Part shown: one piece after another, positions 1 to 11,009 of the stretch | Numbering within the stretch: position 1 is the first letter of the stretch | Layout of the letters: each line of letters starts with the position of its first letter | Assembly: GCF_029784135.1 (NCBI RefSeq) | Contig: NC_073746.1 | Span: 243,508,307-243,572,306 of the forward strand | Direction: 5' to 3' | DNA from: Toxorhynchites rutilus septentrionalis | Taxonomy: Eukaryota > Arthropoda > Insecta > Diptera > Culicidae | Length of the DNA: 64,000 nt | Position numbers and translations under genes: made by a program | Notes under the pieces: model-generated | Seen by the model: the letters and a program-made list of their open reading frames with translations, nothing else | The model's database searches: none | What the model was told of the DNA's origin: nothing

Positions 1-1660
1 CCTTTGTGAGCTCTATTGTAGTCTCTCGTCAACTCAACAGTTTTTCTAATGGCTAACTTAAACAAATTTCAAATGGTCTTTTTTAAAGAAATAAACGAAT
101 TGTATACGAGGAAATTGGTTTTCATCTTATAATTGACTTTTCTCAAGGCTAAAGGTGAATGAACTTTGAAATTTGAAGTCTTTCTAATATAGAGAAGAAC
201 AAGAGAACTTGTTTTTATTTTATTTTCGCTCTAGTCCGTAAACGGTCAACAGATAGTGAATTTCAAAATTTGTCGGATAGAATTATACGAGAATTGGCTT
301 ATTCAAGGCTAGTAACGCACAGAGCTTAAAGCCTCTATAGTACAAAAAAGAAGAATATACAATTTAGGTCTTGATTTAGTCAGCATTCAGCCAATAGCGT
401 TCCATGAGGCTCAAAATTCACTTAAAGCTCACCGAATGACTTTTCTCGAGGCCTCGAAAAGGAGAGACAGAAAAAAAGAGAAAATGAGAGAAGGAAGAAA
501 AACTTTGTTTTCGCTAAAATTGGCTCCTCCATGGTTAGAGGTGAATAAACTAATACGTTTAAAGCCTCCTTAATGTAAAAAATAAGTTTGTAGTAAACAG
601 TGCAGTAACCTTTTTTGTGTACATTTGCGAATTTCAATGTAAAAAACGGAGAATGCCAAGTTTCTCGTCTTTATATTGGGACAATTGCGATTGACTTTGG
701 CTTCCATCGCGTTCCAAGCAACAAAACCCCGCAATGTATTGGCTTGTTTTCAGAGTCTAAAAATAAGAGTTTAATCCAAGTTCTCAAATTTCGATTCATT
801 CTGAAAAAAAAAACTGAAGAAATAAACGAGTGAATTCAATGAAATACTTTCGAAGTTCTACGTCAGCAATGCGGTGGTGTCTTGGACATAATTTTTTAAA
901 ACTTTCCAAATATGGTCCGATTTGAATACTTTTTACCCGATTCAACTAGAAATTAAACACAGTTCAGGATTTGGAACCAATAATATCAAGAGCCATCTTC
1001 CTGGAACGGGTTCTAATGGAGAGTTCTGATTGCGGACAACTCTTTATTGAAACGTTTTCTATGGGTATGCATGACAACACTGGTGCTCTTTGGAGCCCGG
1101 GGAGGTGAGGGTAAATCACTTGTGATGCGTTTGTTTTTTTTAACAAAATTGAATAAATTTTACCCATCAATACAAGGCTATTCTCCGCGTATTTTTTCAA
1201 GTGAACGATGGAAATTAAATGATCTTCTTTTGAATTGGGTGCATATTGAACGAGCTCGGTCCAGCGAGATGCTATGCCTTGATCAAACCAAGTTCCACGA
1301 GTACAGCCATAGTTGGATAGATTGAGAACCGATTCTGAATTTTTTTAGGGCTGAGTATATCGGGTACTTTGAGAAACTAGATAATCGCTAAAGATGATTA
1401 GAAAAACTATCCCCGATTCACATATAAAAACATGATATAACAGATAACTGAAGGGTAATGATTTTTTTTGATCTAATACAATGTCAATCAGTCCGGAACG
1501 AATTTTCTATGAGAATACCCGAATATTGGAGTAGCTTCCAGATTAAAAGATCTATGAGGTAATCCCTTGAGAAGACGTTCAAAAACAAGTTTAAGTTTGT
1601 ATTCGTAGACAAATTTTCTAGAAACTGTCTGAACTGGCAAGGAATTTGTGATAAATGACG
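1..1660. repeat. AT-rich repeat-derived sequence without genes
   Basis: No protein similarity is visible. Bases 130-210 and 400-560 share loosely repeated phrases (gtgaatgaact, taaagcctc) that recur near 36530-36570, so this appears to be a diverged interspersed repeat. At 845-890 there is a degenerate copy of the tagtcctacgtc element end, followed by caatgcggtggtgtcttgga, matching 37128-37175. Confidence 0.35.
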
Positions 1661-1683
1661 AAAAGTTGAAGTTTTCGTTACAT

Positions 1684-1883
1684 CTTCTTCTTGAATGGCG
1701 TTAACGTTCCCTGTGGAACTTTTGCCGTCTCAACGTATGCATTAACTAGCGTCATTTATTAATATTTAGTTGAGATTTCTTAAGCCAAATAACACGCCTT
1801 GAATGTATTCCAAGGGGCAAGCTCTTGAATACGCGTGACCAGAGTGCAAGTCGGAGGAAATTTCTTTGACGAAAAATCCCCTT
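1684..1883 (-). mobile_element. SINE family 1, head-truncated copy with 18-bp target-site duplication
   Basis: The body matches the copies at 23985-24235 and 43805-44076 (shared phrases include gttaacgttccctgtggaac and cacgccttgaatgtattcc). On the minus strand it lacks the tRNA-like head: the similarity stops at the ggggattttt junction just inside it. It is flanked by a perfect direct repeat, ttgaagttttcgttacat, at 1666-1683 and 1884-1901. That shows the truncated form was inserted as such by target-primed reverse transcription and was not truncated later. The 3' end carries a short (aag)n-type tail. Confidence 0.85.
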
Positions 1884-2163
1884 TTGAAGTTTTCGTTACA
1901 TACGGGACTGAGATTTCGGAAATGTACATGCAAGAGCGTCTGTAAAAAGAACACCTTTGACGACGTTACAGCACTTCAAAATTGATCAAAAATTACCCTA
2001 TCCTTCCTATTTTGGGTACCCAGTAGAACTTGAACGCAAACAAACAAGATAAGGTGTAAAAGAACTGTGTTACAATCACCCCATAAAAATATAGTGAATG
2101 AAGTAGAGTTCTATGCAAACCTACTGAATCTTGGAAGTCCTTTAGAGAAGTGGCACCGTAACG

Positions 2164-2198
2164 TTAAGTTTGCCATATTTGCAGTATGGCAAACTTAA
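2164..2198. repeat. short perfect hairpin, 14-bp arms
   Basis: The arms ttaagtttgccata and tatggcaaacttaa are perfect reverse complements separated by seven bases (tttgcag). Just outside, gcaccgta and ccaccgta flank it as near-direct copies. It may be the core of a very short foldback element; function is unknown. Confidence 0.6.
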
Positions 2199-2199
2199 T

Positions 2200-4763
2200 A
2201 TTTGCAGTAGTACCACCGTACCAAATTGAATGTGATTAATGTACGAATAAATGAACGGTTATGATTTTGCATTGTGAACAGCGAAACCTTCAACCGAGGT
2301 GTATGAGTATGTTTCTACGAGCTTAAGTTGATCGGGTGCCAGATTAGCACTTCAGAAAAGGTCTTACGAATCGTGCACTCAGTGCCGCTTTTTTCAATTC
2401 TATCAAATAACCAAATGAGAACTCATATTGTACAATCAATAAGGCTCACACCCGATTAGAGGTTTTCAATGTAGTAGACATAAAGGTTCCATGGTCCGTG
2501 GTCCACGGAGAATGGTTTCCCACTCAAAGCATTTCAACCAAATCATTCCAAACTTCTTCCCAGCTCATTCAACAGAGTACTAATCTAAGAGTTCACTTCG
2601 TTAAACACTTTTCCACACATTTATGATAGAACTCCAAGTTACTTGTTCACACTGCGGCGTTCCGAATTCCTAACGTTCCAACGCAGCAGCAGCAGCAGCC
2701 ACTCTTGTGCTCTCGAATGTACGTTCGCTTATCGCGCATCAAGTGTACACTTGAATTGGAAATAACAAATGAAAAATGGTGGTGTAAATGTTCTTTTGTG
2801 TTTGCCAGCACAAATAAAAAATGAGAAGAAAAAAAAAACGCAGCGTCGAGATTCTCCGAAAAAGTAAATCGCTTCGCGGCGAGTGTCCCTTTCCGCGGCC
2901 GACGGTTTCCGTGCGCTGTTTCGCGATCATACGTATGTACACACTTATTCGTATTACATTTGAAAGAGTGTTGTACGCAAATGCATAAATTATAATTGAC
3001 ATTATCTTCGCGTTGTTGATTTGTTTATTTTGACTGTACCATTGTGTGTTGCTTTTGGGTGAACCGCGGGGTTCAAATAGGATTCCGTTTTTTTTGTGTT
3101 GTGTCGCCAGTTTCGCCATTCCGGTTCGGCACAATCTATGTCGCAGGTGGTGGTTGTGGGTTAAAAACGATGCTATTATTAAGCAGTCATACTTCCCTGG
3201 TTTGTCGTTTGGAGGTTAGGAGGGATGTCGTTACACGTCATTAATCGAGTGTTGTCTGGTTGAAACGCTACGTGTGTCCACCGCCGTATCTAGATAAGGC
3301 GGTCGTCATCCAGGGCGAAAGGTGAGTGGCTAAAATCAACGCCTCCTCCGGTCGTCCGGTTCCGATCCTGGTCCCGGACGGATAGGTGACCGGTGTCAGA
3401 CATTGTACACATGTTTCCGAGGGGGAGCGCTGACTTTCTCTGGTTGCGTGTATTTTTTTTGTGTGTGCGCTTCTCTCTTTGCTAATGGAATTATTCTTAA
3501 TTCGCTCTGGCTATGCGGATTTCTGGTTTCTGTAGCCGACAGCGAAGCGAAAAACACGCGCCAACGAGGCCCAGGGGTCGTTTTATTGGGGTGATTATCG
3601 CCTTTTTTACGGTGGCTGAGCGTCTGCTCGCAGCTTCCGCAAATATGCGGCGTGTTTTGCGTTTTGCTGAAGGGGGAGGCGATTCATTGATGTTAGTTAG
3701 GGTGAGACGGGGAAATATTGATATTTGCACTGATAGAGTTCTTCCCGGGTTTACGCAATAACGGTTGACACCACGATTTAGAAGATGAAAGAATGACACA
3801 ATATCCGCTGGTATGAAACTAGGATTACAGCGCTCTTTGAGTGGTGAAACGTTTATGCTCATTTCGTTCAAGTCTCCGCGTTAGGTAACTTGAGCAATCC
3901 AGTGTCGGTAACAAGCAGATTAAAGGTGAATTACGGACAAATTTGCGGTAAGTAGACGATAGATATTTTCTAATGGCACACTCATAACGATAAATCACTA
4001 ATGTTTATATTCGGTAGACCTCGCCGGTGGGACAGTTGGTAGTCAGGTACAAGACGCACAATTTCGCCGCATGCCATAGACATCCAGCAGTTCGTAAAAG
4101 TCTTCAAGATTCAGCATATTGAGTCGTCGTGTGGTGTGAGTCGAATACGTATGACTGCGCAAAACACAACAATAGGCGCAATAGGCGCAATAGGCTTAAA
4201 GGCCACAGCTTGAAGGTGCCGGTGGAAGTTTTACAAGGAGGGACACTTCGGGGTCAGTCGTACGACCTACTCATGTTGGGTTGGATGATGCTGTAGCTCT
4301 AAGAGCAGGTCTCACAGAAGAGAGAGTGATGCTAATGCTGTTATAGTGGCATTAGACTTTTTCAGAGCGGAATGCACTTATACGGAATTGAGGTCCTACG
4401 TGAATTTCAAAATGGAAAGGAGAAATAGAATTCAATGAAATCAATCAATTTTAGAATAATTTCTTTTGGTTGTTTTTCATAGTGAAATTTATCGAGACCT
4501 TCAAAATAATGTTGATATCTTCATTTGACACAATAATTTCCTCCCAAGCATTCTACTACAGTAATGGCAAAGATAATAAATACACGGTGTTCGTCATTTT
4601 CATCTGTTTGGGTGCTGCTTTTATAAACTACCAGATATGTATAGATATGTAATAGATAGTCCATATTTGTTTATGTCGGTGATGTCCAGATCATAGTAAA
4701 TCCAAAGAAGATACATTATTGAAAAAAGCTTAAACGATGTCAACAGCCTAAACGATGCCAGCA
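2200..4763. other. non-coding stretch, mostly single-copy
   Basis: No gene is recognised. There is a short cag trinucleotide run near 2685-2700. The GC-richer block 2830-3760 has open frames on both strands (for example 3497-3871 minus, 3513-3761 plus), but they overlap one another and have no known motif. At 4166-4196 there is a small tandem of the 10-mer aataggcgca. Confidence 0.4.
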
Positions 4764-4765
4764 TA

Positions 4766-6471
4766 CAGTCTATCGCAAAATTGAGTATACAACTCGTGCT
4801 GGTTTGTTATTGTTGAATTTTTCGGGGTTAAAAAATAAACAATTAAATGCCACTTTTATTCATCGTAAAATCGATCCATTTTACTCTCATGTAGTGATAA
4901 GAAAACAATTAAAATGTTCACATTTCTACTTTATATTTGAAATACAAACAAAAAATCTCCAATTAAGACGTAGCAAAATTGAGTGTACAGTTCAAGTTTT
5001 TCTTGAAAAGGAAATTGAAATCAGTTCAGAAATGTGAACAGATAACAAAAATCAAATACCCTAGTATTTATTATGGCCCCCTTTTGGCGTCCAGCACTTC
5101 CTGCAAGCACCAAGGCGAGATTTTTGGTCATTGTAGACGGAAGTACCTCCCAGATCTCCGTAATCGTCGTTTTAAGTTCCGCTTCGTTCCCTGGATTTTG
5201 ATGGATGGATGGTTCTTGATTTCCCACCATATATAGTGGGATTCGGTATCCAATAGTGTTCAAGTCCGGTGATACCGGAGATGCGTTGAGTTGATTGGGA
5301 CATAATAGAGCAAGCATTCCAGCACCACGAAGTCAGTTTGCTTCGGGTCATTATTCGGTTAAAAGTAGTAATCACGAGGGAGACCGAATTTCTGAACGGG
5401 ATACTGCAGGTTACGTTTCAGGAAGATCAATTAAGGCATCTTGTCCATCGCCGAATCGATAAACACCATGGTTCCAGTTCCAGAAGGCGCCAGTGTACCA
5501 TTCATCATCTGACTACCGCCGCTGTGTTTTACTGTGATAACGAAATGCAGAATCTGAAGCACCGATTCTGGTTTTCTCCACGCCATCTGTCTTCCATCCG
5601 ATTCAAAGAGATTGGTTTTCGGCTCATCCGTATAAAATACCTTGTTCCAGAACTCCTTAGGTCTGTTTACATGTGCCTTAGCAAACTGTGGTGTTTTTTT
5701 CATATTTACCTTTGAGTTGGAATAATTTTCACGGCCAACACGACACGTCTCAGATTGTTCCTGTATGCTGCTCTCCGGGCAGTGTCTGCGCAGACAGGTC
5801 TCCCAATAATGCCGACTACTTCGGTAGTCAATTTAGAAATGTTTGTTTTAGGGTTCTTTCGCATTGTTCGAACAATTACCCGTTGATCATCAGAAGATAG
5901 GATCCGTTTGCGTTCTCTACCGGGAGATTTTCCCTGGTTGCTTCGTATTTCCACTTGTTTATAATTTTCTTCACTGTAGAGTGGGTTTTTCCGACAGCAG
6001 CTGCTGTTTCCTGCAATGTCTTTCCACGACAATTCATACTTATTATCAGTGTATGTGTAACAATATCTATTTCTTTCCTCTAACTTGCCTTTTTGATAAA
6101 AAAATTCAAATAAAAAAATTCAATAAAAAACAAAACCAACACTGCCCAAGCAATGGTTGAGTGTTGACACCAATTACTGATGAAAAAAGGACGCTATTTC
6201 GCGAAGAAATTTACTTACAACACTAATTTGTTCGGAGAAATTTAAGGTGTACACTCAATTTTACGATGCCTAGAATAGATTTTTTTTTCAATTTTTAGAA
6301 ATAAAGTTATCATAAGATAACTTTACTCGGGATTTTATTGCACGGACAGCTAGTCAAATGTGTGAGTAATAAATATCCATCAAAAGAATCAATGTATTCA
6401 TAATATTTTATACCAAGTAAATGGAAAGTATCGTCAAGTAGCATTTGTACACTCAATTTTGTGATAGACTG
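4766..6471 (-). mobile_element. complete but inactive Tc1-like transposon with IR/DR-type ends
   Basis: The outer ends are inverted repeats: cagtctatcgcaaaattgag at 4766 and, reversed, cagtctatcacaaaattgag ending at 6471. Each is bordered by a TA dinucleotide (4764-4765 and 6472-6473), the Tc1/mariner target duplication. A second copy of the core caaaattgagtgtaca lies about 205 bases inside each end (near 4975 and near 6250). This is the double-repeat (IR/DR) layout also found in some Tc1 elements such as Sleeping Beauty. The 1706-bp length is normal for the group. The internal transposase gene is broken (see 5021-6032), so it could move only with a helper, if at all. Confidence 0.9.
5021..6032 (-). 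pseudogene. Tc1-like transposase pseudogene
   Basis: Three minus-strand frames in order give a Tc1 transposase. At 6032-5706 is the N-terminal helix-turn-helix and linker region (ILSSDDQRVIVRTMRKNPKT). At 5703-5431 is the catalytic core start (HVNRPKEFWNKVFYTDEPK, containing the first Asp). At 5317-5021 is the C-terminal third (SPDLNTIGYRI). The combined span, about 335 codons, is the usual family length. There is a frameshift near 5740 and at least one more break between 5431 and 5317. The third catalytic acidic residue, normally the Glu of a DLNPIE-type motif, is replaced by Gly. The enzyme is therefore dead on two counts. Confidence 0.85.
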
Positions 6472-6473
6472 TA

Positions 6474-7255
6474 TATATTATATATATGGGAGAGTAGCAC
6501 ATTTTCTGTTATTTTTGAGCTCATTTAATGTAATAAATCGGGATGCCAAAACATGCGCTAAAAATTAATTTTGGGTACAGTAGATCGGCTAGGTGGCGTC
6601 AGAGTGATATGTTTTCGAACCGAACACAGAGCACTTGACAAGATTTGTGTCTGCCGAAAACACAAGCCGGAGACTGTAACTGTGACTTGAGTTTATGGTC
6701 ATCATACTGTAACAGTCAACTATACATAATTATGCTGCTGAATCACAAGACAATCGATCTCATTTCTTAAGTAGTTGCTTACTCGTTTATAGAAGCGGAT
6801 CGTGCATGACAACGTCAAGGAAAAACTCAGGACCCGTCAGGACCTTATGCATTCACCTTATAGTGCGGACCTGATACCAAATGTCTAGCATCTGCTTCAG
6901 TCCATGTCGAATGATTTTGCTAGTGAAAAATCGACTATCCCAGTTTTTCGCCAATAGGGTTGCCACATGAAAAACATTTCTAATGTGCAATAGACGATAT
7001 AAGAGTGGAAGATCCCCAAAAACGTGGAATGAGTAAGAATTTCAATTTAGCAGTTACCGAGGCGGTCTGTGCGCAAACATGTTGCTGTTTTATGAATGTC
7101 AAGATCAACTGTAAATCAAATTCTTCACTTTGATTTGAAGTTCCAACTAGAACTTTTGGTATTGGACGACTGTTAATCCAAGAAAGCCCAATGAACGACC
7201 TCGACATTTTTCTGCTGTTACAGGATAAATATTTTGAAGGGATGGAACTTTAAAT
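6474..7255. other. non-coding AT-rich stretch
   Basis: No coding similarity or paired terminal repeats were found. A TA-rich run (tatatattatatatatg) immediately follows the Tc1 element and may have been its preferred target. Confidence 0.3.
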
Positions 7256-7317
7256 CTAATTAAGAAATTCGAATTGCGTTCGTGACGAATTCGGGGAGTC
7301 CGTCTTGGATCACCCTG
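7256..7317 (-). mobile_element. possible single terminus of a mariner-like element
   Basis: Read on the minus strand from 7317 the sequence starts cagggtgatccaagacgg, directly preceded by TATA. This resembles the cagggtg-type ends of mariner-like elements, as at 30803. No matching opposite end was found, so this may be a solo or truncated terminus. Confidence 0.3.
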
Positions 7318-7639
7318 TATAGGAAAGATTTCCAAGGACTGAATTCAAAACAGCAATATACAGAAATAGTATGGGATAGCATGTAAGTGTAAGCGTAAAC
7401 ACTAGGAAACCATCGAAAATATTCGTTGTAGAGAAAAATCCATTTTATTAGCATAAAAAATACCCATTTATTTACTACAAATATCACATTGACATTTCAT
7501 TCCTCATTCGTGTTTTTGATGATGCTTATACATGACATTTCTGAATCTAGATTCTATACTACCATTTATTAAAAATTTCGAGCTACCGCACCAAACGAGA
7601 TATTGCGGCGTAAAAGTAATCATGTACCTTAATGTAGCT

Positions 7640-7793
7640 TTGTTCAAATGTAAGAAATTTCTCCCGCGGAAAAAATCTGTACCAATCTGTACTTTTTGAC
7701 GAAAATCTGTACTCTGTACCGTACAGAATCTGTACCAAAAATAACGAGAAAGTCTGTACCTTTCCAGATAATTCTGTACGTGTAGCAACACTG
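7640..7793 (-). mobile_element. terminus of a hAT-like element with repeated tacagat motifs
   Basis: On the minus strand the end reads cagtgttgctacacgtacag, followed within 130 bases by several copies of gtacaga (written tctgtac on the plus strand at about 7677, 7687, 7705, 7726, 7753). A CAG..TG..GC-type tip followed by clustered short subterminal repeats is typical of hAT-superfamily ends. No partner end or transposase was found, so the extent is uncertain. Confidence 0.45.
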
Positions 7794-8079
7794 GCCAGGA
7801 CTAAGTGTTTAAAAAATTGTAACACATAAAACACATATTTTTTATTCAAATTTCAACAAATTAAAACTGCTTTTGGGCCTGTTAATCTGAGAATTAAATG
7901 CTTCACAAATACGGATGAATTATTTTGACGTTTGTTTTGCGTCAAGGCAAAGTTACCAATTGCACAGCTCGATTGCCATGCATTTTATGGAGCATTTACC
8001 ATGCATTTTATGCGTGATGAACCACAAAACATATTCCTTGTCTATTCTAAATACGCATTCCCAATATAAGGTAAAGGCC

Positions 8080-8675
8080 GGGTTGCCCATGAATATCATT
8101 CGCCGCCACGTACAGGCAAACCTTTTTTTTTGTGTGAGGGATAGGGACCGCACAAAAAATGCGCATGAAAAAATCGTGCAAAACTTTACCGGCAGCTTTA
8201 AAAAATCGTGTTCGGCACAAATTTGGAAAAATCTTTTTTTGTGCGGACCGCATAAAAAAAGTTTCCCCCAAGAAAATAACTCAAACTCATGCCATTTACC
8301 GTTCAATTTACTTTTGTTTCCCTGCTTTGCGATGGGACACTGCGCAACCGAATAGCGCGTGGCTGTTTTGTGCTTTCAGTTGCATGTCGAAACGTGTTGC
8401 TATTAGAAATCATGTCATGCAAAAACTTAGAAAAACTTAGAGCATTTGATGAGAACAGGGGAATGATTTCAGAAGTGGATAATTGAGACGCTAATATGCT
8501 TTTTTTCGCACTGAAATGCATATAAACCATCGAAAAAAACTAAATGGACAATAACATCGTCAAATATGCTTCTTTTCATACATCGCACAAAAAAATCACA
8601 CAAAAAAACTGCACAAGAACAGAAAACCGCACAAAAAAAATTGCACAAAAAACCGCACAAAAACGGGTTTTACTG
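8080..8675. repeat. repeat with many gcacaaaaa motifs ending in a TA-flanked tip
   Basis: Between 8583 and 8665 six near-copies of (c/t)gcacaaaaa lie about 12-18 bases apart, and related copies in both orientations occur at 8140-8260. The right edge, read on the minus strand from 8675, is cagtaaaacccgtttttg, preceded by TA (8676-8677). This suits a Tc1/mariner/pogo-type terminus with subterminal repeats. The left end was not located. Overlapping open frames here are simple by-products of the A-rich repeats. Confidence 0.45.
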
Positions 8676-8689
8676 TATTGAAATGCATT

Positions 8690-9316
8690 CTATTTTCGGG
8701 GTTACATTTTGTGGAATCCGCGCTTACATGATTTTGATTTTTATCCCTTCCTTTTTCAAAGGTGACCGGTCTGGTCACGAATACCATACTAACATTGAAG
8801 CCTTTTCTATGGTGGCAGCGCGGACGTGTTGTCATTGTTGATTTATAGTTTGAATCATCGAAACTTTGTTCAGGTCAATTTCCAATTTCAATTTGCCAAT
8901 GTGATCCCTCATAGGCAATGTGCGGTCCATCCAAGTTCCATCTTTAGCTTAGATCCAGTGATGGATTCGAATATGTGGATTTATTATCTATTTCTTTTCA
9001 ATATTCTTGGAGGTGCAAAGTGAAAAAAACTAGATTCTATCACTTATTGCTCCATTTTTCGATGAATTTAAGATTTTTTTTGCAGCAATCCGTCAGTTTA
9101 TAGAAATATAACCAACCTCATCCACAAAACTATAACAAGATGGTTCACGCAACACAACTTGTACAGCATCCTGAAAGTTTCAAATAAGAACATGTGGTAA
9201 ATAATAGAGGTCGATTCTTAGACCTGGTAGACTACTAAAATCAGTTTTCGCTCTAGCTATTGATAACAAAAATGGCTAAATTTCACATTTTTTAGTGAAC
9301 GAAAATATTTATCACA
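8690..9316. other. non-coding stretch
   Basis: Nothing recognisable is present on either strand. Composition is AT-rich, and the few short open frames lack motifs. Confidence 0.3.
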
Positions 9317-9318
9317 TA

Positions 9319-10628
9319 CAGTATGCAAAAAAAGTTTATCCACCCCCCTTATTCACTATTTTTTTGTTTTTCTGATGAAAATCAAGTTAATTTGATGGGT
9401 GTTCTTCCATGATTTTCCAATTTATGTTTATTTATCACATTGTCATTGAAAATTCGGCATTTATATCTTCTCTTGAGCTTTTATGTGATGAATTATGAAA
9501 AAGGGTAAACAATTACGCAAAAAAGTTTATCCACTCCCAAACGAATACTACGATTTAAGTGTGATTTACAGAGTTTTAGTGTGCATTCTGCAACTTGCCC
9601 GAACGTAAACATTGTATCTAGCTGTCATTTAGTGCTCTTGAAGTGTTCGTGCTCAAAATTTCAGTTTCATGTTCATAATTGGAAGTTATTTGCTGCAAAA
9701 TGCCAAAAAAAAAGCACAAATTCCGATCAGCATCACTAAAACTAGCAAAATTACCGTGATATTGCCGATATTGTCCAGCATCACAAATATACGGTCGCTA
9801 GAAATGTGCAGATGTACAAAAAGCGTGGTTCTATCTCACCAGCTAAGCGATCGGGACGTCCTTCAAAGATAACTGGCCGAATTGACAGAAGGCGGAGCTG
9901 GACCGGGAACTATCAGCTCCGAAAATTGCGAAACAGATTGAAAACGAGTTTTGCATTCAACTAACATCACAACTCGTACGAAATCGTCTTCATAAGAAAG
10001 GTCTCAAGGGTAGAGTAGCACTTAAGAAGCCATGGTTGTCCGTAAAAAAATGTCGAAAAAAGGTTGAAGTTAGCCCAGGGCCATATTTCATGGATCAAAG
10101 ATGACTGAAATAAGGTGTTTTGGTCAGATGAGACGCAAGTAATGCTATTTGGGTCTGATGATTTAACAAGAAAATGGTGGCGAACCGGTGAAGGTTTGAA
10201 AAGTGTTTATGTTTATGGCCTACAGTCAAGCATGGCGGTGGTGAGTTACTCAACCAACATTGATTTTTCAACCAACTGAGTATAACTTTGGCTACATCCA
10301 GCGTTGGAGAACTTTAGTTCATCGATGGAGTCATGACCAAGGAGGTTTATTTGAACATTTCGAAGTGAAAACTACCAGCGTCCGTATGAAAACTAAAGTT
10401 GGGGTGCAGATATATGTTCCAACAAGACGTTTTTTTTTAACATCATGTCTCAAATGCAAGAGAATTTGTTTTTTTTTTATTTTGAACTCGCATAAATTAG
10501 CTTTGTTTTTACATAAATAATAAAAAAAAACTGAACAACAATTAACCGTGTTTTAATTTTCTGGTGGGTTTTTTTGGAAGAAATCTAATTTTTCACCGGG
10601 GGTGGATAAACTTTTTTTTTGTATACTA
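9319..10628 (+). mobile_element. second complete Tc1-like transposon, inactive
   Basis: The left end is cagtatgcaaaaaaagttta (9319), the right end is its near inverse (reverse complement starting tagtatacaaaaaa at 10628), and TA borders both sides. A second internal copy of gcaaaaaagtttatccac lies at about 9508, giving an IR/DR-like left end. Length is 1310 bp. Both termini share the phrase aagtttatccaccccc. The transposase reading frame inside is heavily mutated (see next feature). Confidence 0.85.
9690..10240 (+). pseudogene. Tc1-like transposase pseudogene
   Basis: Plus-strand fragments in changing frames match Tc1 transposases: KIAKQIENEF and VRNRLHKKGLKGRVALKKPW at about 9925-10035 (the DNA-binding to catalytic linker), then SDETQVMLFGSDDLTRKWW at about 10125-10180 (first catalytic Asp), then a HGGG-like phrase near 10230. 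The C-terminal third cannot be followed. At least three frameshifts and several stops are present. The first recognisable codons are near the small open frame at 9669. Confidence 0.75.
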
Positions 10629-10779
10629 TAATTCAAACAATCTGGGAGCCCATATGCATGAAACTGTTTTTTCTCATTTGATTTGTTTTTTTTTGTAGTG
10701 AAATCGGCTGTTTTTGTTCGAGGAAACTACGAAAAGAATCTACGGTGAAGAGAAAAAAATAAGAATTTTTCTATGTTGT

Positions 10780-11005
10780 AGAAAATTATTTCCAAAATAA
10801 CCGAAAATGTTGGTGAACCGAGATCAACAGTTCAGAACATAATTAAACGATATTAACACACCGAAAACTTTGACCAAATTCCTAGAGAAAAAAGTCCATG
10901 CAAGTTAACGGAGCGAGAGAATCGAAAAAGCATAAACATTATTGAGAAAGAACTGAAAACATATTCTTCGAAAGTGCGCGGAGAGCTGAGTAAAAAAGCT
11001 CAGTA
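10780..11005 (+). pseudogene. N-terminal fragment of another Tc1-like transposase
   Basis: The plus strand encodes, with one stop, ENVGEPRSTVQNIIKRY followed by KLTERENRKSINIIEKELKT and KVRGELSKKAQ. This is the helix-turn-helix arrangement that opens Tc1 transposases (STVQxIIKRY, then a RxLTxRExRxI second domain). It breaks off before the catalytic core. It is not part of the adjacent 9319-10628 element, which has its own terminus at 10628. Confidence 0.6.
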
Positions 11006-11009
11006 AAAA

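Noticed and set aside
5338..5715. 125-codon plus-strand frame
   Set aside because: Antisense to the Tc1 transposase core, which explains its openness.
8159..8440. Lys-rich open frames on both strands around the gcacaaaaa repeats
   Set aside because: Generated by the repeat itself; the frames on opposite strands mirror each other.
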